Below the pieces are notes generated by a model. The model was not told where the DNA came from, made no database searches, and was given only the letters and a program-made list of their open reading frames with translations. A program made the position numbers and the translations under genes. Shown piece by piece: positions 9,630 through 17,963 of a DNA stretch of 64,000 nucleotides (positions are counted from its first letter, which is position 1; each line of letters starts with the position of its first letter). The stretch is from Burkholderia diffusa (GTDB taxonomy: Bacteria > Pseudomonadota > Gammaproteobacteria > Burkholderiales > Burkholderiaceae), in contig NZ_CP013363.1 of NCBI RefSeq assembly GCF_001718315.1, forward strand, positions 744,001 to 808,000. Direction: 5' to 3'.

Positions 9630-10553
9630 TCAGGCAGCGGCAAGCTGCATGGCGGTTTGCTCGGGCGTGCGATAGTGGTCGACCACGTAGTCGATGAAGC
9701 TGCGCACTTTCGTGGACACGTAATTGCGACTCGGATAGAGGATCGAGACGCAGCGCGAGCCGCCGTTCACTTCGTAGCGTTCGAGAATCGGCGTCAATGT
9801 GCCGCGTGCGAGATCGTCGGCTACGAGCGGATGCGGTAATTGCGCGATGCCCATGTGGTTGAGTGCCGCGATTCGCACCGTCGTGTTGCTGGTCGATGCC
9901 AGCGCATTGCCGGTATAGATGCGAGAGGCGCCGTCGGCATCCGAGAACTCCCAGTTGCGCGCCGCGCCATTCGATACGGTCAACAGGCTGTGCTTAGTCA
10001 GTTCGATCGGCTCGACAGGTGTGCCGTGGCGCGCGAGGTAGTCGGGAGATGCGACGACCACGTCGCGCACCCTCGTCAATGTCCGCGACACGAAGGTCGA
10101 GTTGACCAGTCGATGATCGTCGCAAAAGCACACGTCGTAGCCGCCTTCCACCATGTCGACTTGGACATCGAATGTCGTCACGTCGAATCGCACGCGCGGA
10201 TGCTCGATGCGATACGTGGACAGCAGCGTGCAAAGCCCGGACGCAACCGAGGTTGCCGATGCGGCGATGCGCAGCGTGCCGTGCGGATCGCGATTGACCT
10301 GCGCGAGGTTCGATTCGATCTCGTCGAGTTTCTCGATGATCGTGCGGCAGCCGGCGAGATATTCGCGGCCCGTCTCGGTGAGCGACAGGCTGCGCGTGTT
10401 CCGGTTTAACAGGCGCATGTTCAGATGTGCTTCGAGCATGCCGACGCTGCGCGTGACCGCGGCGGCCGACATGCCGAGCTGACGTGCGGCGAGACTGAAG
10501 CTCGATAACTCCACCACACGCGTAAAGACACGCATCGCTTGCAGTTGGTTCAT
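9630..10553 (-). CDS. LysR-family transcriptional regulator
   Basis: The 307-residue LTTR has an N-terminal winged HTH (MNQLQAMRVFTRVVELSSFS, RQLGMSAAAVTRSVGMLE) and an effector-binding domain with the usual two-lobed pattern. The ATG at 10553 gives the canonical LTTR start; a longer frame adds 24 residues without family character. It lies 21 bases upstream of, and on the same strand as, the response-regulator gene, so it may be the first gene of the regulator-pump block. The inducer is unknown. Confidence 0.93.
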   Translation of the reverse strand: MNQLQAMRVFTRVVELSSFSLAARQLGMSAAAVTRSVGMLEAHLNMRLLNRNTRSLSLTETGREYLAGCRTIIEKLDEIESNLAQVNRDPHGTLRIAASATSVASGLCTLLSTYRIEHPRVRFDVTTFDVQVDMVEGGYDVCFCDDHRLVNSTFVSRTLTRVRDVVVASPDYLARHGTPVEPIELTKHSLLTVSNGAARNWEFSDADGASRIYTGNALASTSNTTVRIAALNHMGIAQLPHPLVADDLARGTLTPILERYEVNGGSRCVSILYPSRNYVSTKVRSFIDYVVDHYRTPEQTAMQLAAA

Positions 10554-10865
10554 GATCGCCGGGGAGCGGATTTGTCGGAAATGCGGAGCAACGACGTTCG
10601 CTTTCGGCGGGCTACGTCGACGCATCGCGCTGCGCCCGCTGGGTCGGGCAGCGATTCGATTATCGAGTGCGCTTGGGTACGAGACGCTAAAGAATCAGCG
10701 CGGGTCGGATGAAATTTCGTTTAGAAAGCACCGGAACCCGACGGGGGATGGCGCGACGCATCTTCTGGAGCTTTCTAAAAAAAGATTCATGCACAGATCA
10801 CAAATCTTCAGCCGGCCAACGTGTACCGAGGCCGATAATGGGATCACGTAACTGCGGCAAGGACG
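10554..10865. other. Intergenic region between divergent genes, no gene seen
   Basis: This 312-bp interval separates the LysR start from the start of a small plus-strand gene. It is more A/T-rich than its surroundings, especially about 10690-10810, as expected for promoters. No open frame here resembles a protein family, and no clear operator, hairpin or repeat was found. Confidence 0.5.
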
Positions 10866-11246
10866 ATGAAGATGGCACAACCGTTGAGCATCAAGATGAT
10901 CGAAGAGCGCGGCAAGCTCGTCGTGCTGATGTCGATTGAACGGGGCGCGGCGGTGCTTGACCCGGAAGATGTGGACGCTGTCATTCAATACTTGAGCCTG
11001 CTTCGCGCGTCGATGCAGCCCGCCGTGCCGGAACTTCCTCCGCACACGCAGCAATTCGTGACGGAAATGGATCCCTGCTGGTATGCAGAGCGCCATCCGC
11101 TTCAGGGCGGTGCGGTATTGTTACTACGTCATACCGGGCTCGGCTGGGCGAGCTTCGCGCTACCACCGCGCAACCTCGAACGTTTGCACGCTTCGCTAAC
11201 GGAACTGCTCGAGGACGAACGAAAAATGATCAGCCAGCCGCACTGA
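10866..11246 (+). CDS. Hypothetical protein, 126 aa
   Basis: This is a soluble protein of 126 residues with no signal peptide or membrane segment. The N-terminal half (KMIEERGKLVVLMSIERGAAV, EDVDAVIQYLSLLRASM) and a C-terminal helix (LERLHASLTELLEDERKMI) look like a compact alpha/beta fold. An in-frame ATG two codons later is an equally possible start; AAGGA lies just upstream. I do not recognise a family. Its neighbour downstream is a pseudogene region. Confidence 0.6.
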   Translation: MKMAQPLSIKMIEERGKLVVLMSIERGAAVLDPEDVDAVIQYLSLLRASMQPAVPELPPHTQQFVTEMDPCWYAERHPLQGGAVLLLRHTGLGWASFALPPRNLERLHASLTELLEDERKMISQPH

Positions 11247-11486
11247 AACAGCCCCGTGCGGTTGCATTCTGCATCGTCGCGATGGCGCGGCGGGAGGTGC
11301 GCGGAGTCTCATAATTCAATCGATCTTCAACGGATGACGTATATTTGGTGGGTGTGTATTCGTAGAGCTGTCAAAGCAGGCGCTGCGCGTCATCGCCGCT
11401 TCGTATGGCGGCAAGGATCGCGTCGCGCGCACCGCGTAATCCCCGTGCCGCATGCGGGCAAGCGTGCCTCGGCACCTCGCGTTGGG

Positions 11487-11780
11487 TCAGACGCCGCGCG
11501 CGGCATTCGCCGTCCGATAGCGACGCTGCACCATCCAGACACTAACCAGAAACCCGGCGACGAGCGGCACGAGCCTCCATTCGAGGCCGATGCGCATCGC
11601 GTGTGCGTGCGCCGCCGCGCCACCGCCCTCGCCGAGTGCGCCGAAGAGCGCACCGCCGGTGCAGGCGGCCGCGAAAGCTGCGCCGATATAGAGCATCGCG
11701 ACGATCGCTCCGGCGGCCATGCCGGCATGGCGCGTGTCGACGTCCGCGAGTACGATCCGCGCTAGCGACGGCAGCGCCAA
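11487..11780 (-). pseudogene. C-terminal fragment of an MFS (DHA2-type) transporter
   Basis: About 97 residues match the last part of a 14-TM drug-resistance MFS permease. ALPSLARIVLADVD followed by RHAGMAAG is the recognisable piece, then two hydrophobic helices (IVAMLYIGAAFAAACTGGAL, LVPLVAGFLVSVWMV) and a short charged tail to a stop. The upstream two thirds of the gene are missing; the homology ends abruptly near 11780, next to the MocR remnant on the other strand. It is a decayed fragment, not a functional transporter. Confidence 0.7.
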
Positions 11781-11783
11781 CCC

Positions 11784-12185
11784 TTGTCCGGTTCAGGCAA
11801 TCAGGGGACCGATATAAAACGAGAGTTACGGCGCACCGTGGCCCAGTTGCGATGCGCAGAACCCGAAGCCGCCGACTACCGCTACGCCGGCCGGCCGCTG
11901 CACCCGCTGCACCCGCTGCGCGCGCTCGGCCGGCAATCGGCTGCGAATCGCGTGATCTACGTCGGTACGTTCGCGAAGGTCCTCGCGCCCGGGTTGAGGA
12001 TCGGTTTCCTGATCGCGCCGCCCGGGCTCGCCGGGGCGTTTGCGCATGCCCGCGCACTGGTTGACCGGCAATCACCGACGCCGTTGCAGGTCACGCTCGC
12101 CGAATTCATCGGCGAAGGGCATTTTGCGCCGCACCTGCGCCGCATGCGGGTGCTTTATGCGGAGCGTCGGGATGCGCTGCTGGCC
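11784..12185 (+). pseudogene. Internal fragment of a MocR/PdxR-type GntR-aminotransferase regulator
   Basis: The frame carries DYRYAGRPLHPL, RVIYVGTFAKVLAPGLRIGF and SPTPLQVTLAEFIGEGHFAP. This is the core of the aminotransferase-like effector domain of MocR regulators, including the TFAK segment at the PLP-lysine site. The N-terminal GntR DNA-binding domain and most of the PLP domain are missing, as is the C-terminus after DALLA. The region upstream (11785-11860) does not resemble the family. It cannot be a working regulator. Confidence 0.7.
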
Positions 12186-12233
12186 AACGAACGCGGCCAC
12201 GACGGCGCGCAACGCGACGAGGAACAAGCATGA
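12186..12233 (+). pseudogene. Probable last codons of a deleted RND pump gene
   Basis: Immediately after the MocR homology stops, the same frame reads NERGHDGAQRDEEQA and ends with a TGA that overlaps the ATG of the next remnant (ATGA). Charged tails and a start/stop overlap with the channel gene are typical of the 3' end of RND permease genes in such operons, so this is probably the scar of a fusion deletion. This is an inference from layout, not from sequence similarity. Confidence 0.35.
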
Positions 12234-12448
12234 AACTGAAACCCCTGGCGCTCGTTTGCGCTACCGCGTTCGCCGCGTGCTCGCTCGATCCCGTCTATCA
12301 ACGTCCGGCCGCGCCGATTGCCGGCACGTGGCCGAGCAGCGCGCAAGACGCAGATGCAGTTGCCGCCCGACATCGGATGCGCCTTGTCGGTCTGCAGCGC
12401 GATGAAACCCTGCCTGCGCGTCGGGTCGCCACTACCGCACCGATTTAA
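12230..12448 (+). pseudogene. N-terminal remnant of an OMF (NodT-type) efflux lipoprotein
   Basis: The start MKLKPLALVCATAFAACSLD is a lipoprotein signal with Cys17, followed by PVYQRPAAPIAGTWPSS, the standard opening of RND outer-membrane factors. After about 40 residues the similarity ends and the frame continues into unrelated sequence to a stop at 12448. A full-length homologue would be about 480-500 residues. Together with the two fragments before it, it marks a deletion that removed most of an efflux operon and its regulator. Confidence 0.65.
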
Positions 12449-12481
12449 GATCGAAGGCCCGTATACGCGGGCCCCATGCAA

Positions 12482-12643
12482 TCAGCAATTGCCTTTCTTT
12501 GCCTGTCCGGGCGGGCAGAATCCGTTCCCCGGCCCGCCTTGTGGTGCGACGACGACCGGCGGACCCGGAACGTACGCGACGCACCCGCTGAGCGCGCCGA
12601 CCACGCTCGCCGCGGCGAGCAATGCAATAACCCCTTTCTTCAC
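12482..12643 (-). CDS. Small lipoprotein, 53 aa
   Basis: The product starts at a GTG (12643) preceded by GGGAGA at good spacing. It has a lipoprotein signal VKKGVIALLAAASVVGALSG ending at Cys21, then a Pro/Val/Gly-rich mature peptide with two Cys (GFCPPGQAKKGNC). It resembles small osmotically or envelope-related lipoproteins of proteobacteria; the function is unknown. It lies 61 bases downstream of the DUF4382 gene, separated by a hairpin. Confidence 0.65.
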   Translation of the reverse strand: MKKGVIALLAAASVVGALSGCVAYVPGPPVVVAPQGGPGNGFCPPGQAKKGNC

Positions 12644-12664
12644 TTCGTTCTCCCGTTTATTGAC

Positions 12665-12686
12665 GAAAGGGCCGCATGGCCCTTTC
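12665..12686 (-). terminator. Perfect 9-bp hairpin after the DUF4382 gene
   Basis: GAAAGGGCC and GGCCCTTTC form a perfect 9-bp stem with a GCAT loop, 19 bases after the DUF4382 stop. The minus strand then reads GTCAATAAA, so there is no strong U tract. It may act as a terminator, an mRNA 3'-end stabiliser or an attenuator before the small lipoprotein gene. Confidence 0.45.
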
Positions 12687-12704
12687 GATGACGCCGCCCG
12701 TGCG

Positions 12705-13862
12705 TCAGAAACTGAAATTGACGTTCGACTGGCTGGTCGTTGCGTTGACGTTCGTCGATTGGGTTGCGCCCGACGCTGCATCCGCCTCGATCGTATATTG
12801 TGCCGCGGCGCCCGGCGATGCAGTCAGCGCGACCGGCAGCGAACCCGAATAAGTGCCGACGATCGGCGCGGCCGTGGGTACATTGAGCGCATAGGTGCCC
12901 GTATCCATGTTCGCGTTGATCGATGTGATCTCGTACGCGTTCGCATCGACGGTCTGCAATGCGCGCACGAACGCGTCGGCGCTTGCCGTCACCGTGCCGC
13001 TGACCGTGCTCATCGTCGATGCCGGCAGCGTGATCGGCGCATTCGATGCGGACACCGCCGTGGTCGTGTTCACGACGACAGGAACCGAGCGCACGATGCC
13101 CGACGCGAAGTTGTTTTGCACGATCACGACGTCGTAGTTGCCTTGCGTCGAACTCTGGATCAGCGGCGACAGCACGAACTTCCCGGTACCGTCGGCCACC
13201 GTGCCGCGGACCACCTTGCCGCCTTGTTCCGCATACACCGTCGCGCCGGCTTCGGCCGTTGCGACGTAACCGGAGATCGCGCCGCTGACGACGGTCGGTA
13301 TCGCGGTGACGACCGGCTTGAGTGCGTACGTGCCGTTGCCTCGCTGGACGATCGACTTGCACGCGTTGAAGTCGAGCACGAGGTCGACGAGCGTGTTCGG
13401 TTGAACCGTGAAGGGCTGGATGATCTTGTAGCCGCTTTGCGTCGCGCTCGGCGTCGCGAGCGCCTGTTCCGTGCCGCCGGTCGGGACCACCGAATTCGCG
13501 AGCGTATTGCCCTGGTTCTGCGCGAGAACCAGGCGGACCTGTTGATACTGGCCCGCCGGCAGCGCCGTCTGGCCGATATCGGCGAGCACGCCGTTGGTCA
13601 GCGACAGCAGGTCGATCTTCTGTGGTGTCGCCAGCGTGATCGTCGACCAGCCGGCGTCGCTGTCGGAAGCATTCCCATTCGCATTGACGCGAACCTGCGA
13701 GACGGTTATGTAGACGTGGTCGAAGCCGCATGAAGGCGCATCGGTCATTGCGACATGCAGCGTGCCGGTTTGCGGGCCGCCGCCATCGCCGCCGCCGCAC
13801 CCTGCAAGCGCGAATGGCACTGCCGCCGCACACAGTGCGGCCTTCCAGAATGTATTGTTCAT
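12705..13862 (-). CDS. DUF4382 domain lipoprotein
   Basis: The 385-residue lipoprotein has signal MNNTFWKAALCAAAVPFALA with Cys22 and then a Gly-rich linker. The DUF4382 domain (GTLHVAMTDAPSCGFDHVYI, QVRLVLAQNQGNTLANS) occupies roughly residues 33-175, followed by a carboxypeptidase-regulatory-like beta-sandwich region (SGAISGYVATAEAGATVYAE) and Thr/Ser-rich repeats ending in Phe. It is predicted to be an envelope lipoprotein of unknown role. The start is fixed by GGAGGGGG about seven bases upstream and by the lipoprotein signal. A longer open frame upstream is a high-GC artefact. Confidence 0.82.
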   Translation of the reverse strand: MNNTFWKAALCAAAVPFALAGCGGGDGGGPQTGTLHVAMTDAPSCGFDHVYITVSQVRVNANGNASDSDAGWSTITLATPQKIDLLSLTNGVLADIGQTALPAGQYQQVRLVLAQNQGNTLANSVVPTGGTEQALATPSATQSGYKIIQPFTVQPNTLVDLVLDFNACKSIVQRGNGTYALKPVVTAIPTVVSGAISGYVATAEAGATVYAEQGGKVVRGTVADGTGKFVLSPLIQSSTQGNYDVVIVQNNFASGIVRSVPVVVNTTTAVSASNAPITLPASTMSTVSGTVTASADAFVRALQTVDANAYEITSINANMDTGTYALNVPTAAPIVGTYSGSLPVALTASPGAAAQYTIEADAASGATQSTNVNATTSQSNVNFSF

Positions 13863-14224
13863 TGTTTTGTCCCCCTCCGAACTTATTGTGGGTGCAACGA
13901 AGCATAGCCTCGGGGAACGTCCACAATATGGACAGCTTTGAAACGAAGCGTAAATTCTGCGTCGGAGCGTAAGGAATGTCGCTTCCCGACCGGTATTCGC
14001 GACACAGTGGCACGCATTGCGGCCCGCGGCGAATGAATCAGCTTTCGAATCGAACGAGCAGGGTGCGTGTCGCGGGAACACGGCCCATTTCGCGATCGGC
14101 GAAAACTTGATCGGTGAAAGCACTGAATCCGCCCCGATTATTTCGCCGCTATAGTCGAAGCTCGAACGATAGCCGCGCGCCATGCGCCGCCACCGTTCAG
14201 GCAACGACTGTAGACGGGTGCTGT
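13863..14224. other. Intergenic region, no gene seen
   Basis: These 362 bases separate two divergent genes (the DUF4382 lipoprotein and a small membrane protein). The part next to the DUF4382 gene is comparatively A/T-rich and should hold its promoter. No recognisable coding frame, repeat or operator was found. Confidence 0.5.
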
Positions 14225-14437
14225 ATGAAAAACACAATCGAAAAGACCACCGGACCGGTATGGGGTGTGGCGGCAGGCGTGCTCCTGGCTGCCGCGGGGC
14301 TGAGTCTCGGTATTTTCCCGAGATCGCTGAACAGTACGGGAACCGCAAACGACTTCCTGGCATCCGGCGTCGCAATGCTGGGGATCTTCCTCGTCGTCTA
14401 TTCCACGCACGAACTACGACGAAAGCGCCTGAACTGA
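14225..14437 (+). CDS. Small two-TM membrane protein, 70 aa
   Basis: The predicted inner-membrane protein has two hydrophobic helices (VWGVAAGVLLAAAGLSLGIF and ASGVAMLGIFLVVYSTHEL) and a basic C-terminus (RRKRLN). The ATG at 14225 is chosen because it begins a well-formed short N-terminus; a longer frame starts at 14114 but its extra residues look random. I do not recognise a family. The gene converges on the next gene. Confidence 0.55.
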   Translation: MKNTIEKTTGPVWGVAAGVLLAAAGLSLGIFPRSLNSTGTANDFLASGVAMLGIFLVVYSTHELRRKRLN

Positions 14438-14487
14438 GCGTCGGCGCGCTGTCGATCCGCGCAGAACGTTCCAGGTCGTCAGCCGGC

Positions 14488-14790
14488 TCAGGAATGCGCG
14501 CGCCCGTCGACGGAGCCGGAATCGACCAACAGGTCGTCGACGATGATTTCGCCGGCCGCGCGGCCCGCGCGCAACGCATCGAGGGTGTCGTCGAACAGGC
14601 GGCCGCCATCGTCGCCGAGCCTGACCGGCGCCAGCAGGCGCGGCGCGGCGCCGGCCGCGCGAACCTGCACGACCGCGACGAACCCGAACCGCAGCGTGGC
14701 GGGTGGCGGCGCGTGGTCGCGCGGTTCGTCGAGCCGGAATTCGCAGCGGACATCGATCGTGTATCCGCGGTAGGTATACGCACTGTTCAT
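14488..14790 (-). CDS. Hypothetical protein, 100 aa
   Basis: The short soluble protein starts MNSAYTYRGYTIDVRCEFRL and contains a central beta-rich half (ATLRFGFVAVVQVRAAG) and an acidic C-terminal half with a helix (LFDDTLDALRAGRAAGEIIV). The YxYRGYxIDV opening recurs in small Burkholderia proteins of unknown function, in my recollection. No catalytic motif or signal is visible. Confidence 0.55.
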   Translation of the reverse strand: MNSAYTYRGYTIDVRCEFRLDEPRDHAPPPATLRFGFVAVVQVRAAGAAPRLLAPVRLGDDGGRLFDDTLDALRAGRAAGEIIVDDLLVDSGSVDGRAHS

Positions 14791-14876
14791 CTGCAGCTCG
14801 CTCGGAAGGGAACGCGACGACGGACCGTGGGCGCATCATATCGGCTCGCGCGAGCCGTTGGGGGTGGGGTGTCTAC

Positions 14877-15299
14877 CTACTTGAGGATTTCGTGCCGGTA
14901 GACGAGTTCGACGATCCGCTTGGTTGGAATGCTCGCGCGCAGCGCATCGATGCCGTCGATACGAAACCACTTGCACTTCTCGATCTCGTTGCTCGCCTGC
15001 GCCGTCTGCTCGGCGCCGACTTCGGCGAAGAACACGTGGTGTACCTTCGCCAGCCCGGTGAACTGCATCGAATAGACGAGATCCTGGCCGATGATGCCGG
15101 TTTCTTCCAGCAGTTCCCGATGTGCAGCCTCGAGCGGCGTTTCGCTGCGCTTGATCGTGCCGCCGGGCAACGCCCATCGCGACGATACACGCGCAACCAG
15201 CAAGACCTGTTGTTCGCGGTAGCAGACGACGGTCGCGCGTTCCTTGAAGGGGACCGCACTGGCTTCCGGCGTATTCGTGGAGGCTGGGGATTGAGGCAT
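14877..15299 (-). CDS. Nudix hydrolase
   Basis: The 140-residue protein carries a complete Nudix box (GGTIKRSETPLEAAHRELLE followed by ETGI), which fits GX5EX7REUXEEXGU. The Glu residues that bind the divalent metal are all present. The fold should hydrolyse a nucleoside diphosphate linked to another moiety; the substrate is not predictable. The N-terminal 15 residues are probably disordered. It lies downstream of the NCS2 permease on the same strand, with a hairpin between them. Confidence 0.9.
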   Translation of the reverse strand: MPQSPASTNTPEASAVPFKERATVVCYREQQVLLVARVSSRWALPGGTIKRSETPLEAAHRELLEETGIIGQDLVYSMQFTGLAKVHHVFFAEVGAEQTAQASNEIEKCKWFRIDGIDALRASIPTKRIVELVYRHEILK

Positions 15300-15352
15300 G
15301 ACCCGATTCTAGCGAGAGTCGGGCGCCGGGCCAAGCCGGAGCCTCCGAGCGC

Positions 15353-15379
15353 GACGCGGCCCGTCGGTCGGGCCGCGTC
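15353..15379 (-). terminator. Perfect 11-bp hairpin after the NCS2 permease gene
   Basis: GACGCGGCCCG and CGGGCCGCGTC form a perfect 11-bp stem with a 5-base loop, 18 bases after the permease stop. No U tract follows on the minus strand, so termination would be incomplete or factor-assisted. Confidence 0.45.
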
Positions 15380-15397
15380 GTCATGGAGTCCGTAGCG

Positions 15398-16786
15398 TTA
15401 CTTCTGTTCCGGCAGGAACCAGTTCATCACGAGCGCGCAGATGCCGCCCGTCGCGACGCCCGATTCCAGCACGTTCTTCAGCGCATGCGGCAGGCTGTTC
15501 AGGATGTCCGGCACTTGCGACACGCCGAGGCCGAGCGCGAGCGACACCGCGATGATCAGCAGCGCGCGGCGATCGAGCTGGATGCCGGACAGGATGTTGA
15601 TGCCCGATGCGGCCACCGCGCCGAACATCACCATCGCCGCGCCGCCGAGCACGGGCTCCGGCACGGCCTGCAGCGCGCCCGCGACGACCGGGAACAAGCC
15701 GAGCACCACGAGCATGCCCGCGATCCAGATGCCGACGTAGCGGCTCGCGACGCCGGTAATCTGGATCACGCCATTGTTCTGCGCGAACACGGAGCTCGGG
15801 AACGTGTTGAACACGCCGGCCAGCAGCGAGTTCGCGCCGTTCACGAGCACGCCGCCCTTGATCCGCCGCATCCACACCGGCCCCTCGACCGGCTCCTTCG
15901 AGATCTTGCTGGTGGCGGTGACGTCGCCGATCGCCTCGAGCGACGTGACGAGATAGATGATCAGCATCGGTACGAACAGCGACCATGAGAAGCCGATGCC
16001 GAAGTGCAGCGGCGTCGGGACCTGGAACAGCGCGGCTTGATGTATGCCCGTGAAGTCGAGGCGGCCGAGCAGCGCGGCCGCGGCGTAGCCGATCACGAGC
16101 GCGATCACGAGCGCCGTGCTGCGCACCCATACGATCGGCACGCGGTTCAGCAGGATGATCGTGCCGAGCACGAGGCACGACAGCGTCAGGTTCTGGGCGC
16201 TCGCGAACGTGCCGTTGGCCATCGCGCCGTAGCCGCCGCCCATGCTGATCAGGCCGACCTTGATCAGCGTGAGGCCGATCAGCAGCACGACGATGCCGGT
16301 GACGAGCGGCGTGATCAGGCGCTTCACGAACGGCAGGATGCGCGACACGCCCATCTCGACGAACGAACCGGCGATCACGACGCCGAAGATCGCGGCCATC
16401 ACGGTCTCGACCGGCGTGCCCTGCTTCACCATTACGCTGCCGCCGGCGATCAGCGGGCCGACGAAATTGAAGCTGGTGCCTTGCACGATCAGCAGGCCGG
16501 CGCCGAGCGGACCGAAGCGCCTGCACTGCACGAAGGTCGCGATGCCGGAAATCACCAGCGACATCGACACGATAAGGGTCGTATCGCGGCTCGATACGCC
16601 GAGCGCCTGACAGATCAGCAGGCCGGGCGTGACGATCGGCACGATGATCGCCAGCAGGTGCTGGAGCGCGGCGACGAAAGCGACCATCGGCGCAGGCCGG
16701 TCATTGGGGCCATAGACGAGGTCGCGCGACGACTCTGCGTCGTCGGCGCCGTGGGAGGCGGAGCGGGCGGGGGAGGCGGGTTGCAT
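15398..16786 (-). CDS. NCS2-family nucleobase (xanthine/urate-type) permease
   Basis: The 462-residue inner-membrane symporter has about 14 hydrophobic segments and the NCS2 signature region around SLEAIGDVTATSKISKEPVE. It also has QGTSFNFVGPLIAGG and the conserved opening DRPAPMVAFVAALQHLLAII. These features place it with the xanthine/uric acid:H+ symporters (PbuX/XanP/UacT-like) rather than uracil carriers. The exact substrate is inferred only to purine level. Its promoter is upstream of 16786. Confidence 0.9.
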   Translation of the reverse strand: MQPASPARSASHGADDAESSRDLVYGPNDRPAPMVAFVAALQHLLAIIVPIVTPGLLICQALGVSSRDTTLIVSMSLVISGIATFVQCRRFGPLGAGLLIVQGTSFNFVGPLIAGGSVMVKQGTPVETVMAAIFGVVIAGSFVEMGVSRILPFVKRLITPLVTGIVVLLIGLTLIKVGLISMGGGYGAMANGTFASAQNLTLSCLVLGTIILLNRVPIVWVRSTALVIALVIGYAAAALLGRLDFTGIHQAALFQVPTPLHFGIGFSWSLFVPMLIIYLVTSLEAIGDVTATSKISKEPVEGPVWMRRIKGGVLVNGANSLLAGVFNTFPSSVFAQNNGVIQITGVASRYVGIWIAGMLVVLGLFPVVAGALQAVPEPVLGGAAMVMFGAVAASGINILSGIQLDRRALLIIAVSLALGLGVSQVPDILNSLPHALKNVLESGVATGGICALVMNWFLPEQK

Positions 16787-16951
16787 GGCGAGCGGGCCGG
16801 ACAGGATGGAAAGTGCGGCATTTTATCCGAAGGGCCGGCCGGTGAAGCCCGGGCGCCATGCAACAGTCGGGATGGGGGAAAGCAGTGAGGGATCCATGTC
16901 GTCGAGCGCGCGACGCCGCCCGGTTCGTCAGCGTGAGCGGCGCCGCGCGCG

Positions 16952-17860
16952 CTAAGTTGCCCGGAAACCGGGCAGCGCGGGAATCCGCTCCGTCATGAAC
17001 GCGAGGAACGTGCGGGTCCTCAGCGGCAGATGCCGACGCGACGCATGGACGAGATGCAGCGCGTGCGGCACGGGCATCTCCCACTTCGGCAGCAGCCGGA
17101 CGAGCTGTCCGCCGTCGATCAGGTCCTGAACGAGCCACGCGGGCGCGCTGCCCACCGCGCGGCCGGCGAGGAAGCATTCGCGCAAGGCCAGCGAACTGTC
17201 GACGCGATACCGGCTGCGCACGGGCACGCTGACGGCCTCGGCGCCCCTTTCGAATGCCAGCTCCGTGCCGATGCCGGCGCGCGCGTAGCCGACATGGTCG
17301 TGGTTGGCGAGGTCTTCGGGGCGGCGGATCCTGGATGCCTGCGCGACATAGCGCGGCGCCGCCACCAGCAGGCGCGGCGACGTCGCGATGCAGCGCGCGA
17401 TCGCGTCCGGCGGCAGCGCATGGCCGAGGCGGATCGCGACATCGACGCCTTCCTCGACCAGGTCGATCACGCGATCGGTCAGATGCAGCTCGATGTCGAT
17501 CTCCGGATAGGCGTCGAGGAATTCGAGCATGAGTGCGTTCAGACGCAGCTCGCCGAGCCCCGTCGGCGCATTGACGACCAGTTTGCCGACCGGTCGCAGC
17601 GTCTGCCCACGCACCTCGGCGACCGCGCTCGCGTATTCGTCGATCACGCGCTTGCAGCGCTCGTAGAACCGCCGGCCTTCATCGGTCGGTGCGACGCTCG
17701 TCGTCGATCGTTCGAGCAGGCGCACGCCGAGCGTTTTCTCGAACGCGGCGATGACCTTGCTGATCGTCGGCTGACCGGTGCCTTCCTCGCGCGCGACCGC
17801 CGAGAAATTGCCCAGTTCGACGGCGCGCACGAAGAGGCGCATGGAACGCAGCGAGTCCAT
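16952..17860 (-). CDS. LysR-family regulator, divergent from an SDR gene
   Basis: The 302-residue LTTR has its HTH near the N-terminus (MDSLRSMRLFVRAVELGNFS, QPTISKVIAAFEKTLGVRLL) and the common subfamily signature VNAPTGLGELRLNALMLEFL in the effector domain. The start at 17860 is supported by GGGAGG just upstream. It is transcribed away from the short-chain dehydrogenase at 17964, so it probably controls that gene from the 103-bp gap. Confidence 0.92.
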   Translation of the reverse strand: MDSLRSMRLFVRAVELGNFSAVAREEGTGQPTISKVIAAFEKTLGVRLLERSTTSVAPTDEGRRFYERCKRVIDEYASAVAEVRGQTLRPVGKLVVNAPTGLGELRLNALMLEFLDAYPEIDIELHLTDRVIDLVEEGVDVAIRLGHALPPDAIARCIATSPRLLVAAPRYVAQASRIRRPEDLANHDHVGYARAGIGTELAFERGAEAVSVPVRSRYRVDSSLALRECFLAGRAVGSAPAWLVQDLIDGGQLVRLLPKWEMPVPHALHLVHASRRHLPLRTRTFLAFMTERIPALPGFRAT

Positions 17861-17963
17861 CTTATTCCTCCCGGGCATGAGCCCTATTCGAATTCATCGT
17901 CTTCCACCTCGTCGGAGCATGACCTAACGTGCGTGAACCTTCAATCCCCGACGAGGAGTCGAC

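Noticed and set aside
11256..11765. Plus-strand frame opposite the MFS fragment.
   Set aside because: Its sequence is only the complement of the transporter remnant; no protein family match.
12640..14013. Long minus-strand frame over the DUF4382 gene.
   Set aside because: Arg-rich shadow; the real frame has a lipoprotein signal and a recognisable domain.
15353..15379. Purine riboswitch near the NCS2 permease.
   Set aside because: The hairpin is at the 3' side of the permease gene, and no conserved purine-aptamer core was seen upstream of its start.
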